From assembly GCA_017620025.1 (NCBI GenBank), contig JAFZRF010000010.1:1-62246 (forward strand): a DNA stretch of 62,246 bases, in the 5' to 3' direction. The number at the start of each line of letters is the position of its first letter. Position 1 is the first letter of the stretch. The notes under the pieces are model-generated. The model saw only the letters and a program-made list of their open reading frames with translations, was not told where the DNA came from and searched no databases. A program made the translations under genes and the position numbers. This DNA comes from Ruminococcus sp. Lineage in GTDB: Bacteria > Bacillota > Clostridia > Oscillospirales > Ruminococcaceae. Positions 15,915-24,377 of the stretch are shown in pieces.

Positions 15915-16691
15915 TCAGATCTCGATTGAACCGCCGTGTTCCAGCTTGTATACGGCTGTGCGTTCTCTGAGATATTCCTCTATTCCTGATGTGTCTATCT
16001 CCGAACTGAACGGAGGGAATGTGTCGTCATAATGGGTTAGCAGAACGGCTTTCGGCCTGAGTTTCTCATAGATGCCCGATGCGATCCCGAAAAGATCCTT
16101 CGTGCCCTGGTAAGGGAAGAATGCGATATCTGCACCCTCAGGATAAGCGATATCGTCGTCAACAGCAAGGCTGCCGAGTATCAGTATGCGCCTGCCATAT
16201 GCCTCAACGAGATAGCAGAGCGATTCCTTCTTTTCGGGGGATGTTGTGATCCTGAGCAGTTTTTTTATGATGCCCTTCCTGTTTGACCTCACACGCCTGC
16301 TGAACAGCGATTTCACGATATCCCAGGCAGTCAGACTGATGTGCTTTCCCTTGTAAGCAGTGATATGGAAATCCCCGATATCCAAAACCGAGCCGGCTTC
16401 TATCATACGGAGATTCTTTTTCCCGACTCCCATTCTGCTGAGGGTGCGATAAGGCGCTCTCGTACAGTATACAGCGGTATCACTGCGGATTATCCTGCCG
16501 ATACTGCTGATATGGTCAAAATGGCCGTGTGAAACGAGGATGTGGTCACAGCCGGAATAAGCATCTGCTGCGACCTTTATCCCGCTGTCGGGAAAAGGGA
16601 AAAAGGGATCGATAAGGAGCTGTGAACTGCCGGCAGCTATACGCACCGAAGCTGTACCGTACCAAGTGATCCTGATCTTGTTTTCTTGCAT
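15915..16691 (-). CDS. MBL-fold metal-dependent hydrolase (UlaG-like)
   Basis: 258 residues of the metallo-beta-lactamase fold. The metal-binding motif is SHGHFDH (HxHxDH) after a strand with DHIL, and LLTHYDD near residue 225 supplies another ligand. An N-terminal WYGTASVRI and LIDPFF are typical of the UlaG/YtnP-like branch. A 20-30 residue Arg/Lys-rich insertion follows ITAYKGKH. The substrate cannot be named. It lies 54 bp upstream of the LytTR gene on the same strand and may be co-transcribed with it. Confidence 0.82.
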   Translation of the reverse strand: MQENKIRITWYGTASVRIAAGSSQLLIDPFFPFPDSGIKVAADAYSGCDHILVSHGHFDHISSIGRIIRSDTAVYCTRAPYRTLSRMGVGKKNLRMIEAGSVLDIGDFHITAYKGKHISLTAWDIVKSLFSRRVRSNRKGIIKKLLRITTSPEKKESLCYLVEAYGRRILILGSLAVDDDIAYPEGADIAFFPYQGTKDLFGIASGIYEKLRPKAVLLTHYDDTFPPFSSEIDTSGIEEYLRERTAVYKLEHGGSIEI

Positions 16692-16748
16692 TAGCGATCA
16701 GCTCTTTCAATGGATATTTGCCTTATGGAATAATGTCTGTCTGAAATC

Positions 16749-16777
16749 ATTATACCAGATAAAGCCTTTAAAAGCAA
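16749..16777 (-). promoter_or_regulatory. Promoter of the MBL hydrolase gene
   Basis: On the minus strand TTGCTT (16772-16777), 17-bp spacer, TATAAT (16749-16754). Confidence 0.7.
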
Positions 16778-16814
16778 CAATAATATTCCCCCTGCCAAAC
16801 AAAACGCAATACCT

Positions 16815-17531
16815 TTATTTTTTTCTTGTCAATACGACCTCTTCTCCCTCTCTCGGAGTCAGTATCATCGTATCGCCTTCGATCCTGTAAGGAGTCTCCT
16901 TCATCCCGTCGCCATCTATCAGGACTACGATGGTATCTTCCTTAAGCTCGAATCCGCCCAGCACCTGCAGTGCATAAAACGAAGTTTTTCCCTCCGCAGC
17001 GGTGATGATTATGCTTCCTTCAACCAGATCAAGGCCGCTTTCCTCCTTGGAGAACATATCCATGTATTCTCCGCCGGTAAGCCTGTACTCTCCCAGAAGC
17101 TCCCCGGGAGCTTCAGTTTTTTCCATTTCAATGATGCTCTTTCCGTTTTTGCTCAGTAAAAAAACACCGTTCTCAAAAGAGTAATCATCCGCGGTGAAGG
17201 TCTTTCCGTTACAGATGATATTCCTGTCCTTGTCAAAATAAAAATCCCTGGTCACATCCAGTGTCATTCCCAGATATGCTTCATTCCTGCCGGCGATTAT
17301 CTGTTCATACTCCTCGCCGTTGAATTCTATGATCCAGGTTCCTATAGCAGCGCTCATCTGATCTACCGCCTGAGTTTCAGTCTCCGCAGCGGCTTCTGTC
17401 TCCGCAGCAGTTGCTGTCTCGGCTGCTGCCGTTTCAGGCAGACTGCTTTCAGCCGGAGGAGCCCCGGAAGCGCAGGCAGTCACTGATGCAGCGATCAGCG
17501 CTGATGCAATAAGTGCTAATACTCTTTTCAT
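16815..17531 (-). CDS. Lipoprotein, paralogue of the upstream lipoprotein
   Basis: 238 residues. The signal peptide ends with lipobox VTAC (C20), followed by a Thr/Glu/Ala-rich linker (about 25-55) and a beta-rich domain beginning SAAIGTWIIEF. It aligns along its length with the protein at 17557-18276 (AIGTWI, the FDKDRN strand, GELLGEYRLTGGEY against DVLGEYLLTACQY, ITAAEGKTSF against VIAEENRTSL). The fold may be lipocalin-like, as in other small lipoproteins with a GTW start, but this is not proven. It lies 25 bp after its paralogue and is probably in the same operon. Confidence 0.75.
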   Translation of the reverse strand: MKRVLALIASALIAASVTACASGAPPAESSLPETAAAETATAAETEAAAETETQAVDQMSAAIGTWIIEFNGEEYEQIIAGRNEAYLGMTLDVTRDFYFDKDRNIICNGKTFTADDYSFENGVFLLSKNGKSIIEMEKTEAPGELLGEYRLTGGEYMDMFSKEESGLDLVEGSIIITAAEGKTSFYALQVLGGFELKEDTIVVLIDGDGMKETPYRIEGDTMILTPREGEEVVLTRKK

Positions 17532-17556
17532 TTCTTCCCTCGCTTTTCCTGTGTTT

Positions 17557-18276
17557 CTATTTTTTACGCTGATATGTATTTTTCTCGCCCACTGAATTTG
17601 TGATCGTCATCGTATCGCCGTCCACCTCGTAAGGCGATTCGAGCAGTGTACCGTCAGCATATATATCAGTTACCATAACATCATCTTTAAGCTCAAAGCT
17701 GTCTATTTCATCAAGCAGCAGGAGCGATGTTCTGTTCTCTTCGGCGATGACCGTTATCCTGTCATCCACGATATCTATTCCGGATATTTCATCAGTATCC
17801 AGCGTCTCTTTCACCTTGTCCTTATACTGACAGGCGGTCAGCAGGTATTCCCCGAGAACATCATCCACGCCGTCGGTCTTTCTCATCTTCAATGCCGGCT
17901 TGTCTTTATAGACATAGGAGAATCTGCCGTTTTTCATTTCATATCTGTCTGCTGGGATCGTCTGGCCTTTGCTTATGAAATTCCGGTCTTTGTCGAAACA
18001 GAAATGATCGGTTATATCCAGAGTGACCCTCATATACGCTGCATTATCGCTCTCTATAAGCAGTTCAGTGTCAGTGTCGGTATCAGTATCATGCATGATC
18101 CATGTACCTATCGCAGGATTCACCTGTTCCTCTGCCTGAGTTGTGATCTCCTCAGCGGCTTCGGTCACGGGAGCAGCCGTCTCAGTTATACTGCTGTCTG
18201 ACACAGCAGGTTCGGAAGCACAGGAAGAAAGAGCTGCTGCTGTGATAATCGCTGTCAACAATGCCTTTATCCTCAT
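17557..18276 (-). CDS. Lipoprotein under the 21-bp-phased repeat array
   Basis: 239 residues. The signal peptide ends in lipobox LSSC (C19), followed by a Thr/Glu linker and a beta-rich domain starting NPAIGTWIMHD. It is a paralogue of the next gene downstream (16815-17531). The start at 18276 follows a strong AGGAGGGGG; the frame opens 18 nt earlier inside that site. Its -35 box touches the three-repeat array at 18373-18426, so the pair of lipoproteins is the likely target of an activator binding there. Confidence 0.75.
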   Translation of the reverse strand: MRIKALLTAIITAAALSSCASEPAVSDSSITETAAPVTEAAEEITTQAEEQVNPAIGTWIMHDTDTDTDTELLIESDNAAYMRVTLDITDHFCFDKDRNFISKGQTIPADRYEMKNGRFSYVYKDKPALKMRKTDGVDDVLGEYLLTACQYKDKVKETLDTDEISGIDIVDDRITVIAEENRTSLLLLDEIDSFELKDDVMVTDIYADGTLLESPYEVDGDTMTITNSVGEKNTYQRKK

Positions 18277-18344
18277 GGTTCCCCCTCCTGACACAGATCT
18301 CAGTATCCCGCAGTATATTGCCGGACGCTCTTTTTACAATATAA

Positions 18345-18373
18345 ATGATACCACAGTTTTCGCTTCCGGTCAA
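18345..18373 (-). promoter_or_regulatory. Promoter of the lipoprotein pair
   Basis: On the minus strand TTGACC (18368-18373), 17-bp spacer, TATCAT (18345-18350). The -35 overlaps the edge of the adjacent repeat array by one base. Confidence 0.75.
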
Positions 18374-18426
18374 TGCAACTTACCCCCTCAAAAATGCAAC
18401 TTACCATATCGAAAATACAGCTTACC
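18373..18426. promoter_or_regulatory. Three 12-bp direct repeats at 21-bp pitch (candidate LytTR sites)
   Basis: ATGCAACTTACC at 18373 and 18394 and ATACAGCTTACC at 18415 repeat at exactly 21 bp. Read on the minus strand they are GGTAAGTTGCAT, with the AGTT core of AgrA/ComE/VirR-type sites, and they end at the -35 of the lipoprotein promoter. On the other side they end 9 bp before the -35 of a plus-strand promoter. Confidence 0.75.
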
Positions 18427-18435
18427 GGACAGGAG

Positions 18436-18465
18436 TTGACAACGCCTTCCGAAAGCCTGTATAAT
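18436..18465 (+). promoter_or_regulatory. Promoter of the 168-residue membrane protein gene
   Basis: TTGACA (18436-18441), 18-bp spacer, TATAAT (18460-18465), divergent from the lipoprotein promoter and separated from it by the repeat array. Confidence 0.78.
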
Positions 18466-18524
18466 CATATTATAAGATGTGCAGAACTGTCTCTGCAAAT
18501 GCCGTTAATGAGAAGGGGATTATT

Positions 18525-19031
18525 ATGGTATTCAAGATCAAACACGAAACAAAAGCTGTCCTGATATTAGGATTTATATCTGCATTACTGTTCTGCCTGC
18601 TGATTTTTACGATGACTCTGAACCCGCCGACATGGATACTGCTTGCATTTATTGCAGCAGCGAGTGCAGGAATGACTGCAACTGTGGTACTCTATTTCGC
18701 CGAACAGATCGTCGGCACTTCTGTCATCGTTGAAGATGACACCGTAACGATAAAGGGGCTTTTCGGAAAGAAAAGAATCGATATCGGCGATATCAGCAAT
18801 ATCGATATAGAACCGTACAAAAGGCACCGGCATTCAAGATCCGCCGGCACTTACACCGAATACCGGATGCGAATGAGGATAAGCGTAAACAGCGGCAAGG
18901 ATATAGTACTTACCGACGGTGCAACGACCGTGAACGGTTTGAAAGGATTCATATTTGCAAAACGCGAACAGATGCCTGATGAGGACGTTTCGCTCTACAA
19001 GGCATATACAGTGATAAGCTCCATGATATGA
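18525..19031 (+). CDS. Two-helix membrane protein with PH-like cytoplasmic domain
   Basis: 168 residues. Two helices at about 10-30 and 35-57 are followed by a beta-rich domain (VEDDTVTIKGLFGKKRIDI, then ISNIDIEP), similar to the bacterial PH-like domains that follow a helical hairpin. A basic stretch, KRHRHSRS, lies in the middle. The start at 18525 is chosen because AAGGGG precedes it; the frame opens 48 nt earlier with no site. Function unknown. It diverges from the lipoprotein genes across the repeat array. Confidence 0.62.
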   Translation: MVFKIKHETKAVLILGFISALLFCLLIFTMTLNPPTWILLAFIAAASAGMTATVVLYFAEQIVGTSVIVEDDTVTIKGLFGKKRIDIGDISNIDIEPYKRHRHSRSAGTYTEYRMRMRISVNSGKDIVLTDGATTVNGLKGFIFAKREQMPDEDVSLYKAYTVISSMI

Positions 19032-19035
19032 CAGA

Positions 19036-19075
19036 AAGACCGTCCGTGCAGAGATCACTCTGCACAGACGGTCTT
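19036..19075. terminator. Convergent bidirectional terminator
   Basis: AAGACCGTC-GTGCAGAG paired with CTCTGCAC-GACGGTCTT, between genes converging at 19031 and 19102. Confidence 0.85.
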
Positions 19076-19101
19076 ATAATTGCTTTCTCAGCTTCACGGA
19101 A

Positions 19102-20871
19102 TCAGATGACCCCTGCATCGATTTTCTGTATCGTTATGGCATCTCCGCCGGTAATACCTTCTTCGCCGTCGCAGTCGGCATTCTTCTTTCCCTGCTCCGT
19201 GAGCGCATATTTCTCGGCGTTTGCAATGTACTGAAGAACTGCCACAGCATCGGAAACGGTGATCTTGCCATCCTCGTTAGCATCGCCGATATCGACGGTC
19301 TTCTCAGGAACATCTATATTCTTGATATAGTCAGCACTGACATAGCCTGTGCAGCCGCAGTACTCTACCTTGTACCAGCCTGGAGTGCCGCTCTCAAAGA
19401 TACCAAGCCGGGTATCTTTTGAAATGGAGAACAGTTTCCTCGAGTCGATATTTGCCTCCTCCATAAAATCGATCTTGTCTGCATCAGCCGAGACGCATCC
19501 GAAGAAAAGTCTTTCCTCTGGGAATTCACCGATGGTATATCTGCTTAAGCGCCATTCACCTTCTGCTTTCCTTAGCTCAATTATGTAATAGCTTGAAAGC
19601 TCATTGTTGTTAGCATTTGCGATCCTGCAGCTGTCAGGTGTAGCACTCAGGAGCATCCAATCATTTGTATAACCATATTTCCATTTGTCCTTTGATGTTA
19701 TCTCTCTATATACCACGCCGTCCTTTTCAATTATGAACCTTCTGCATTCTTCAAGCAGAGAATCTCTCAGTTCTCCGGTACAGGCCCTGTTTATCCAGTT
19801 CTCCATATAAGCAGGAGTAGCTACCTGATCATCAGCCTTTGCATACTCCACCCCGTCAACAGTGATCTTGTCTTCAGCATTCGGATCTCCGCCATTTGAA
19901 AGATTATACAGGATCGAATTGAGATCAGACGCTTTTGTTTCAGCTGCAATTTCATGGTCATAAACCGAGTTATTCACATCAAAAACACCGGAGTTGATAT
20001 CGCTTATAGTCCATTCGCCGTCGGTTTCTGTGAATACAACCCTGTAGTAACCACCGAACGTTCTCAATGCCGGTATCACACAGAATCTGTTCTCAGTTTT
20101 GTCTGTAACAGAAATGCCATATTCCGGAATAACCGGATAATAGCTTCCATTAACAGGATTTACATAGAGAATGCCGTCTTTTTCTCTGAAACGCCTATTG
20201 CAGCAGTACATCATATCTTCTTTTAATTGACCCGAGGTAGTATTTTCTATAAGAGTCTTTAATTCTGCCAGCGAACCTATCACCGACTGGTCGATTGCTC
20301 TGCAGAATTCATAATTGCAATCATCTACCTCGATGGTATCATCCGCATCATATTCCCCGCTTTTCTGAAAAAGATTGTAAAAGAAAGCAAAACCATTCAG
20401 TTTCTCATCTATCATCTTATCCATCTCAGGATCACCGTATCCGGAACGCACAAGACGTGCCGTTCCTCCGTTGCCGATATCGATAATGCCATCATGGTAG
20501 TATCCGCCTAAATCACCGGAATCTGTCCCTGTCGAGAAGAAAACTGCAGGAACGGATGTGCCGTCGGAATTTTTCTCTGTACTGATTTTCACCTTGCCGT
20601 TCTCTTCCGGGCTGTCTATATCAAGAGGAGTGTATGTAAAGTTGCCGTCATTATCTGCATCGATAAAACCGATGTATTCTGAGCATACATCAACTGTGTA
20701 GCCGCCGTCCGCAACATAGTACATCCATTTTCCTGCAATATCCTTTACAGTAACAGCATCAGCCGCTTCAGCAGCGGCAGCTGTGGCTACCTGTTCTGCT
20801 GCATATACAGCTGAGACCGGCATGGATGTGACGAGAGCAAGTGCGGCAAGCATCGGAATAATCTTCTTCAT
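19102..20871 (-). CDS. Secreted dockerin protein with SH3-like domain
   Basis: 589 residues. A signal peptide (about 1-24, ending VYAAE) leads to a large unassigned region (25-500). A bacterial SH3-like segment follows (GWYKVEYCGCTGYVSADYI, about 505-525). The C-terminus is a type I dockerin with two calcium loops: DANEDGKITVSDAVAVLQYI and the shorter DCDGEEGITGGDAITIQ. The dockerin would attach it to a cohesin, so it is a candidate cellulosome component. The middle holds two similar blocks, each with a DG(V/I)(V/L)Y strand and a TI/KITVD-type turn, suggesting an internal duplication. No catalytic motif is recognised. The start at 20871 follows GGGAGGAA. Confidence 0.8.
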   Translation of the reverse strand: MKKIIPMLAALALVTSMPVSAVYAAEQVATAAAAEAADAVTVKDIAGKWMYYVADGGYTVDVCSEYIGFIDADNDGNFTYTPLDIDSPEENGKVKISTEKNSDGTSVPAVFFSTGTDSGDLGGYYHDGIIDIGNGGTARLVRSGYGDPEMDKMIDEKLNGFAFFYNLFQKSGEYDADDTIEVDDCNYEFCRAIDQSVIGSLAELKTLIENTTSGQLKEDMMYCCNRRFREKDGILYVNPVNGSYYPVIPEYGISVTDKTENRFCVIPALRTFGGYYRVVFTETDGEWTISDINSGVFDVNNSVYDHEIAAETKASDLNSILYNLSNGGDPNAEDKITVDGVEYAKADDQVATPAYMENWINRACTGELRDSLLEECRRFIIEKDGVVYREITSKDKWKYGYTNDWMLLSATPDSCRIANANNNELSSYYIIELRKAEGEWRLSRYTIGEFPEERLFFGCVSADADKIDFMEEANIDSRKLFSISKDTRLGIFESGTPGWYKVEYCGCTGYVSADYIKNIDVPEKTVDIGDANEDGKITVSDAVAVLQYIANAEKYALTEQGKKNADCDGEEGITGGDAITIQKIDAGVI

Positions 20872-21031
20872 GGTAATTTCCTCCCTTATAAATATCATGT
20901 CAGCTAAACAATAAAACGCGTATTTATTATGCTTCCATACTTTATTATCCAAAGCATCGGATTCAAATTAACAGGCGCAATCCAAACACACAATTCGTCG
21001 CCAATGTTTATTGTTTTTGTGATTTATGTAT

Positions 21032-21060
21032 ATTATATCATATCATATAATGTGTGTCAA
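21032..21060 (-). promoter_or_regulatory. Promoter of the dockerin-SH3 gene
   Basis: On the minus strand TTGACA (21055-21060), 17-bp spacer, TATAAT (21032-21037). The untranslated leader would be about 150 nt. Nothing recognisable lies in 21061-21248. Confidence 0.82.
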
Positions 21061-21248
21061 CAATTAACACTTCAGACTCCTGCCTTCTCCCCGAATAATT
21101 AACCGATATATTCACCTGACCTTCTCTCCTGCGCTGCACAGGATGTCAGTCTTCCTGTGAGAACCTTCATTCCTGATGATACAAAAAGTATGGTTACATG
21201 ACAGTATTTGATCTATCAATATAAAACCGGAGATCATATGTTTTATAC

Positions 21249-21277
21249 TTGATTTTTTACTTGCTTTGCACTATAAT
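21249..21277 (+). promoter_or_regulatory. Promoter of the first CxxC small-protein gene
   Basis: TTGATT (21249-21254), 17-bp spacer, TATAAT (21272-21277). Confidence 0.7.
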
Positions 21278-21371
21278 AAAACCTGATCTCAAAAACTCAG
21301 GAAACAGTATGACAATCTGACTCCTGTTGCTGACGGTTGGGAGAAGTATTACAATTACGAGGTAATTCACA

Positions 21372-21608
21372 ATGAAGCAGATCAAAAATCACATACCATT
21401 TCACGATAAATACGGCGATCTGTATCTTACCGGTCTTGACGAGCTTTCCTGTAACAATAAACAGGGTATAAAGCTTGACGACATTATTGTACGCTGTAAG
21501 AAATGCGGCGAAATGATCGGTTATAACGAATCAGTCTGTCTGTACCGCAGCACAAAAGAAGAATATGTTTTTTGCACACGGTGTGCTGAAGAGATTTTCG
21601 GTGTCTGA
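21372..21608 (+). CDS. Small CxxC protein, copy 1
   Basis: 78 residues. It contains CKKCG and CTRC about 25 residues apart, a likely treble-clef or zinc-ribbon-like metal site. The first half reads as strand-turn segments (PFHDKYGDLYLTGLDEL). I do not recognise the family. A second copy at 22654-22893 is nearly identical from VPFHDKYG on. GAGGT precedes the ATG. Copy differences at the protein level are few (S/P, V/A, T/S). Confidence 0.65.
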   Translation: MKQIKNHIPFHDKYGDLYLTGLDELSCNNKQGIKLDDIIVRCKKCGEMIGYNESVCLYRSTKEEYVFCTRCAEEIFGV

Positions 21609-21763
21609 TCATGCCACTCCCCTGTTCTGCTAACACCTGCGTTCCTGCGTAAGAAAAAAGACACGACATCTGAATCCCGCCAATATGTCAGGCTTTATGC
21701 TCGTTTATTAAAGCCTGTACACTTTTCACTTTACTTTTCCGGCACGGATATGGTATAATGAAT
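21394..21763 (+). repeat. 370-bp direct duplication, left copy
   Basis: This segment is repeated at 22679-23048 at a constant offset of 1285 bp with no indel. It spans most of the CxxC small-protein gene, its 3' region and a promoter (TTTACT 21730-21735, TATAAT 21754-21759). The two copies bracket the methyltransferase gene. Divergence is higher outside the coding part. Confidence 0.9.
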
Positions 21764-21846
21764 TCAAAGATTTCATTATACTTATTTAATGCCCTTGCAC
21801 GAAACAAAAGATGAAAATATCAAAACAGAAACAGGAGGCTAGCTTT

Positions 21847-22620
21847 ATGGATTCAGAGATCAACAGGATATCCGACCTTGATATCTATCTGACAAGAATG
21901 CAGAGGTCGATACTCGACAAGATGTTTTTCATTGACAAGGTTTTCGAGCCGTTCAGATATATACTTGATTTCGGCTGTGCCAACGGAGAGCTTATCAAGG
22001 CTATGAAGCCCATGTTCCCGAACTATGAGTATATAGGCTATGACATAAGTCCCGAGATGATAGCAGCGGCTCGTGAAAATGTATCGGGCGCACGGTTCTA
22101 TGACGACTGGAGCAAGATAGATATCCCGTTTGAGGAGAGTCTTATCAACATTTCAAGTACGATACACGAAGTATATTCCTACGGCAGTGAAAAGGACATA
22201 GATATTTTCTGGGACAGAGTATTCGGAAGCGGCTTCAGATATGTTACCATACGAGATATGATGTTCCCGCAGGCAGAGAATATCCCGGCAAGAAAAGAAC
22301 AGCTCGAAGCCATCAGGAACAGCAGCTATGCCGAATGGCTGGAGAGCTTTGAAGATGTCTGGGGCAAAACAGAGAATCAGCGGCAGCTCGTCCATTTCCT
22401 GCTGAAATACAAGTATACCCAGAACTGGGACAGAGAAGTGCATGAAAACTACTTCCCGATCTTCACAGAGGACCTTTTGAAAAGAATACCCGATACATAC
22501 AGGCTTGTATTCAGCGATGCGTTCACCCTCCCCTATACTTCATGGCAGATACGGAAGGATCTCGGCTTTGAGCTTACTGAACACACCCACATCAAGCTTA
22601 TACTTGAGAAGATTATATGA
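21847..22620 (+). CDS. Class I SAM-dependent methyltransferase
   Basis: 257 residues. Motif I, ILDFGCANGELIKAM, is at about 38-52, and the acidic strand-2 end, YIGYDISPEMIAAAREN, follows. The C-terminal 150 residues contain many aromatic residues and no second known domain. Substrate unknown. ATG 21847 is preferred because AGGAGG lies upstream; the frame opens 36 nt earlier without one. Its promoter lies inside the left copy of the 370-bp duplication. Confidence 0.82.
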   Translation: MDSEINRISDLDIYLTRMQRSILDKMFFIDKVFEPFRYILDFGCANGELIKAMKPMFPNYEYIGYDISPEMIAAARENVSGARFYDDWSKIDIPFEESLINISSTIHEVYSYGSEKDIDIFWDRVFGSGFRYVTIRDMMFPQAENIPARKEQLEAIRNSSYAEWLESFEDVWGKTENQRQLVHFLLKYKYTQNWDREVHENYFPIFTEDLLKRIPDTYRLVFSDAFTLPYTSWQIRKDLGFELTEHTHIKLILEKII

Positions 22621-22653
22621 ATGCGATACACATCAGTGAGAAAGGAAAAGAAT

Positions 22654-22893
22654 ATGCCGGCACTGCTCCGAAAGAATGTACCATTTCACGATAAATACGG
22701 CGATCTGTATCTTACCGGTCTTGATGAGCTTTCCTGTAACAATAAACAGGGTATAAAGCTTGACGACATTATTGTACGCTGTAAGAAATGCGGCGAAATG
22801 ATCGGTTATAACGAACCAGTCTGTCTGTACCGCAGCACAAAAGAAGAGTATGCTTTTTGTTCACGGTGTGCTGAAGAGATTTTCGGTGTCTGA
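22654..22893 (+). CDS. Small CxxC protein, copy 2
   Basis: 79 residues, nearly identical to the 21372 product from residue 10 onward, with the same CKKCG and a CSRC pair. Its first nine residues differ (MPALLRKNV), so the duplication joined a new start region: the upstream 25 bp, including AAAGGAAAAG before the ATG, are not shared. Function unknown. It follows the methyltransferase gene by 33 bp and may be co-transcribed with it. Confidence 0.65.
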   Translation: MPALLRKNVPFHDKYGDLYLTGLDELSCNNKQGIKLDDIIVRCKKCGEMIGYNEPVCLYRSTKEEYAFCSRCAEEIFGV

Positions 22894-23048
22894 TCATGCC
22901 ACTCCCCTGTTCTGCTAACGCTTGAGTTCCTGCGTAAGAAAAAAGACACGACATCGGAATCACGCCAATACTTCAGACTTTATGCTTGTTTATTGAAGCC
23001 TGTACACTTTTCACTTTACTTTTCCGGCACGGATATGATATAATGAAT
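22679..23048 (+). repeat. 370-bp direct duplication, right copy
   Basis: Right copy of the 21394-21763 segment. Its promoter (TTTACT 23015-23020, TATAAT 23039-23044) now reads into repeat copy B and toward the 23395 gene. Confidence 0.9.
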
Positions 23049-23095
23049 GCACGAATATTCTTTACAGCTTGTCAAAAGCACCATATCAATCAGTT

Positions 23096-23290
23096 TGGGA
23101 TTCTAAAGGGGCTGCGCCCCTTTAGCGGAGTCCAGAGGCAGCGCCTCTGGCAGGGTGTGGGACAACGTCCCGCACACAACCGCCAAGCGCTTCGCAAGGG
23201 GTGAATTCCAAAACAGTCCGGGGGACTGTTTTGGAAGAGGGGACGCCTTGCAAGTGAAGGCGTCCCCTGATAAAACTAAGTTTTTTGATA
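23096..23290 (-). repeat. Dispersed four-hairpin repeat, copy B (inverted)
   Basis: The reverse complement of the repeat at 9648-9820, from TGGGATTCTAAAGGGG to CGTCCCCT and on through the shared edge GATAAAACTAAG. It lies between the right duplication copy and the 23395 gene. Confidence 0.85.
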
Positions 23291-23342
23291 GACTGAATTA
23301 ATGCACAGCATTCATTATACATTTCTTATGACCTTACAGATA

Positions 23343-23361
23343 CGCAGATCAGAGATCTGCG
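23343..23361. promoter_or_regulatory. Perfect palindrome before the DUF4261-like gene
   Basis: CGCAGATC-AGA-GATCTGCG, an 8-bp perfect inverted repeat with 3-nt centre, 34 bp before the start codon. It could be an operator or a leader hairpin. Confidence 0.4.
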
Positions 23362-23394
23362 AAACCATAATTATACAGAAAAGAGGTAATGATC

Positions 23395-24267
23395 ATGGAT
23401 GAAGTATTTCAGCAGGACCTGAGTGAAGAGCCGATACACGGATTAGTATTCCCCATGCTGCTGTTAATGAAGGAAAAATGCCCGAGGCCTGATGACAGCA
23501 CTGTACTGTCCGTCCTGCAAAAGCATCTCGGCGCTGTTGAGAATTTCAGCAGCGAGAAGGAGTGCATCGGATTTGCGGCGGCTGATTATCATGCAGATTT
23601 ACAGGACAAGAAGGTTTCACCGTTTCTGATGATAACGTCATGCTGCGAAAGCAAGCCTGAGAATATCGATGCATTTACAAGAAGTCAGATGTGGGATTGT
23701 CCGGATCATGAACAGATATTGTCCGAATGCAGATATCAGGTCATTGCTACGGATATGTTTTCTGCTTCACTCAGCCATACCGATCGTTCCGATCTGCTTA
23801 TGAACTATCTTGAGGCGCTTGTTGAGCTGTTCCCGTCCTGTGAAGCGGTGTATTTCCCGATATCCGGCAAGATGATGCCGGCGGACAAAATACGTCATCA
23901 TAATCTTGCTCCTGAGGACAGATTCCTGATGTTTGCGGTAAATGTACGTTATTTCCGCATTGAAGGATCGGAAGACATGTTGGTGGACAGTCTTGGTATG
24001 AAAACGCTGTTTATGCCCGATCTGCAATACCATTTCCACGGACTTGACCCGAATGAAGTGGTAAACCATGCCTACAATATGCTTTCATATATCCTTGCCA
24101 ATGACTGCCCGATCAAGAACGGCGACAGTATCGACGGATTACAGAACGGCGAGATCAGTATGGATGTGCAGTGGAAATGCCATTTCGAGAATAGCCTGAT
24201 CCAGCCTCCGAGAGAGGTAATCGATATCTGCATGAACGAATACGCTTCCGGCGGAAGGGATTATTGA
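23395..24267 (+). CDS. DUF4261-like protein
   Basis: 290 residues, soluble. The pattern fits DUF4261: a central DLLMNYLEALVELFPSCEAVYF segment, then VNVRYFRIEGSEDMLVDSLGMKTLFMPDLQ, the family's typical MVDTLGM-AL-LPD region. No catalytic residues are known for this family. ATG 23395 is chosen for the spacing from GAGGT. It stands alone between a repeat element and a convergent terminator. Confidence 0.65.
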   Translation: MDEVFQQDLSEEPIHGLVFPMLLLMKEKCPRPDDSTVLSVLQKHLGAVENFSSEKECIGFAAADYHADLQDKKVSPFLMITSCCESKPENIDAFTRSQMWDCPDHEQILSECRYQVIATDMFSASLSHTDRSDLLMNYLEALVELFPSCEAVYFPISGKMMPADKIRHHNLAPEDRFLMFAVNVRYFRIEGSEDMLVDSLGMKTLFMPDLQYHFHGLDPNEVVNHAYNMLSYILANDCPIKNGDSIDGLQNGEISMDVQWKCHFENSLIQPPREVIDICMNEYASGGRDY

Positions 24268-24323
24268 TCCCGGCAGCGTATGTCCGCAAGTGCATCGCAT
24301 CAGTAACATATCATCGTATATAC

Positions 24324-24365
24324 AGAACAGCACCCCTGCTTTTCCAGCAAGGGTGCTGTTCTTTT
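24324..24365. terminator. Convergent bidirectional terminator
   Basis: AGAACAGCACCC-TGC paired with GCA-GGGTGCTGTTCT and flanking T/A runs, between genes converging at 24267 and 24378. Confidence 0.88.
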
Positions 24366-24377
24366 GTGTTACTGAGA

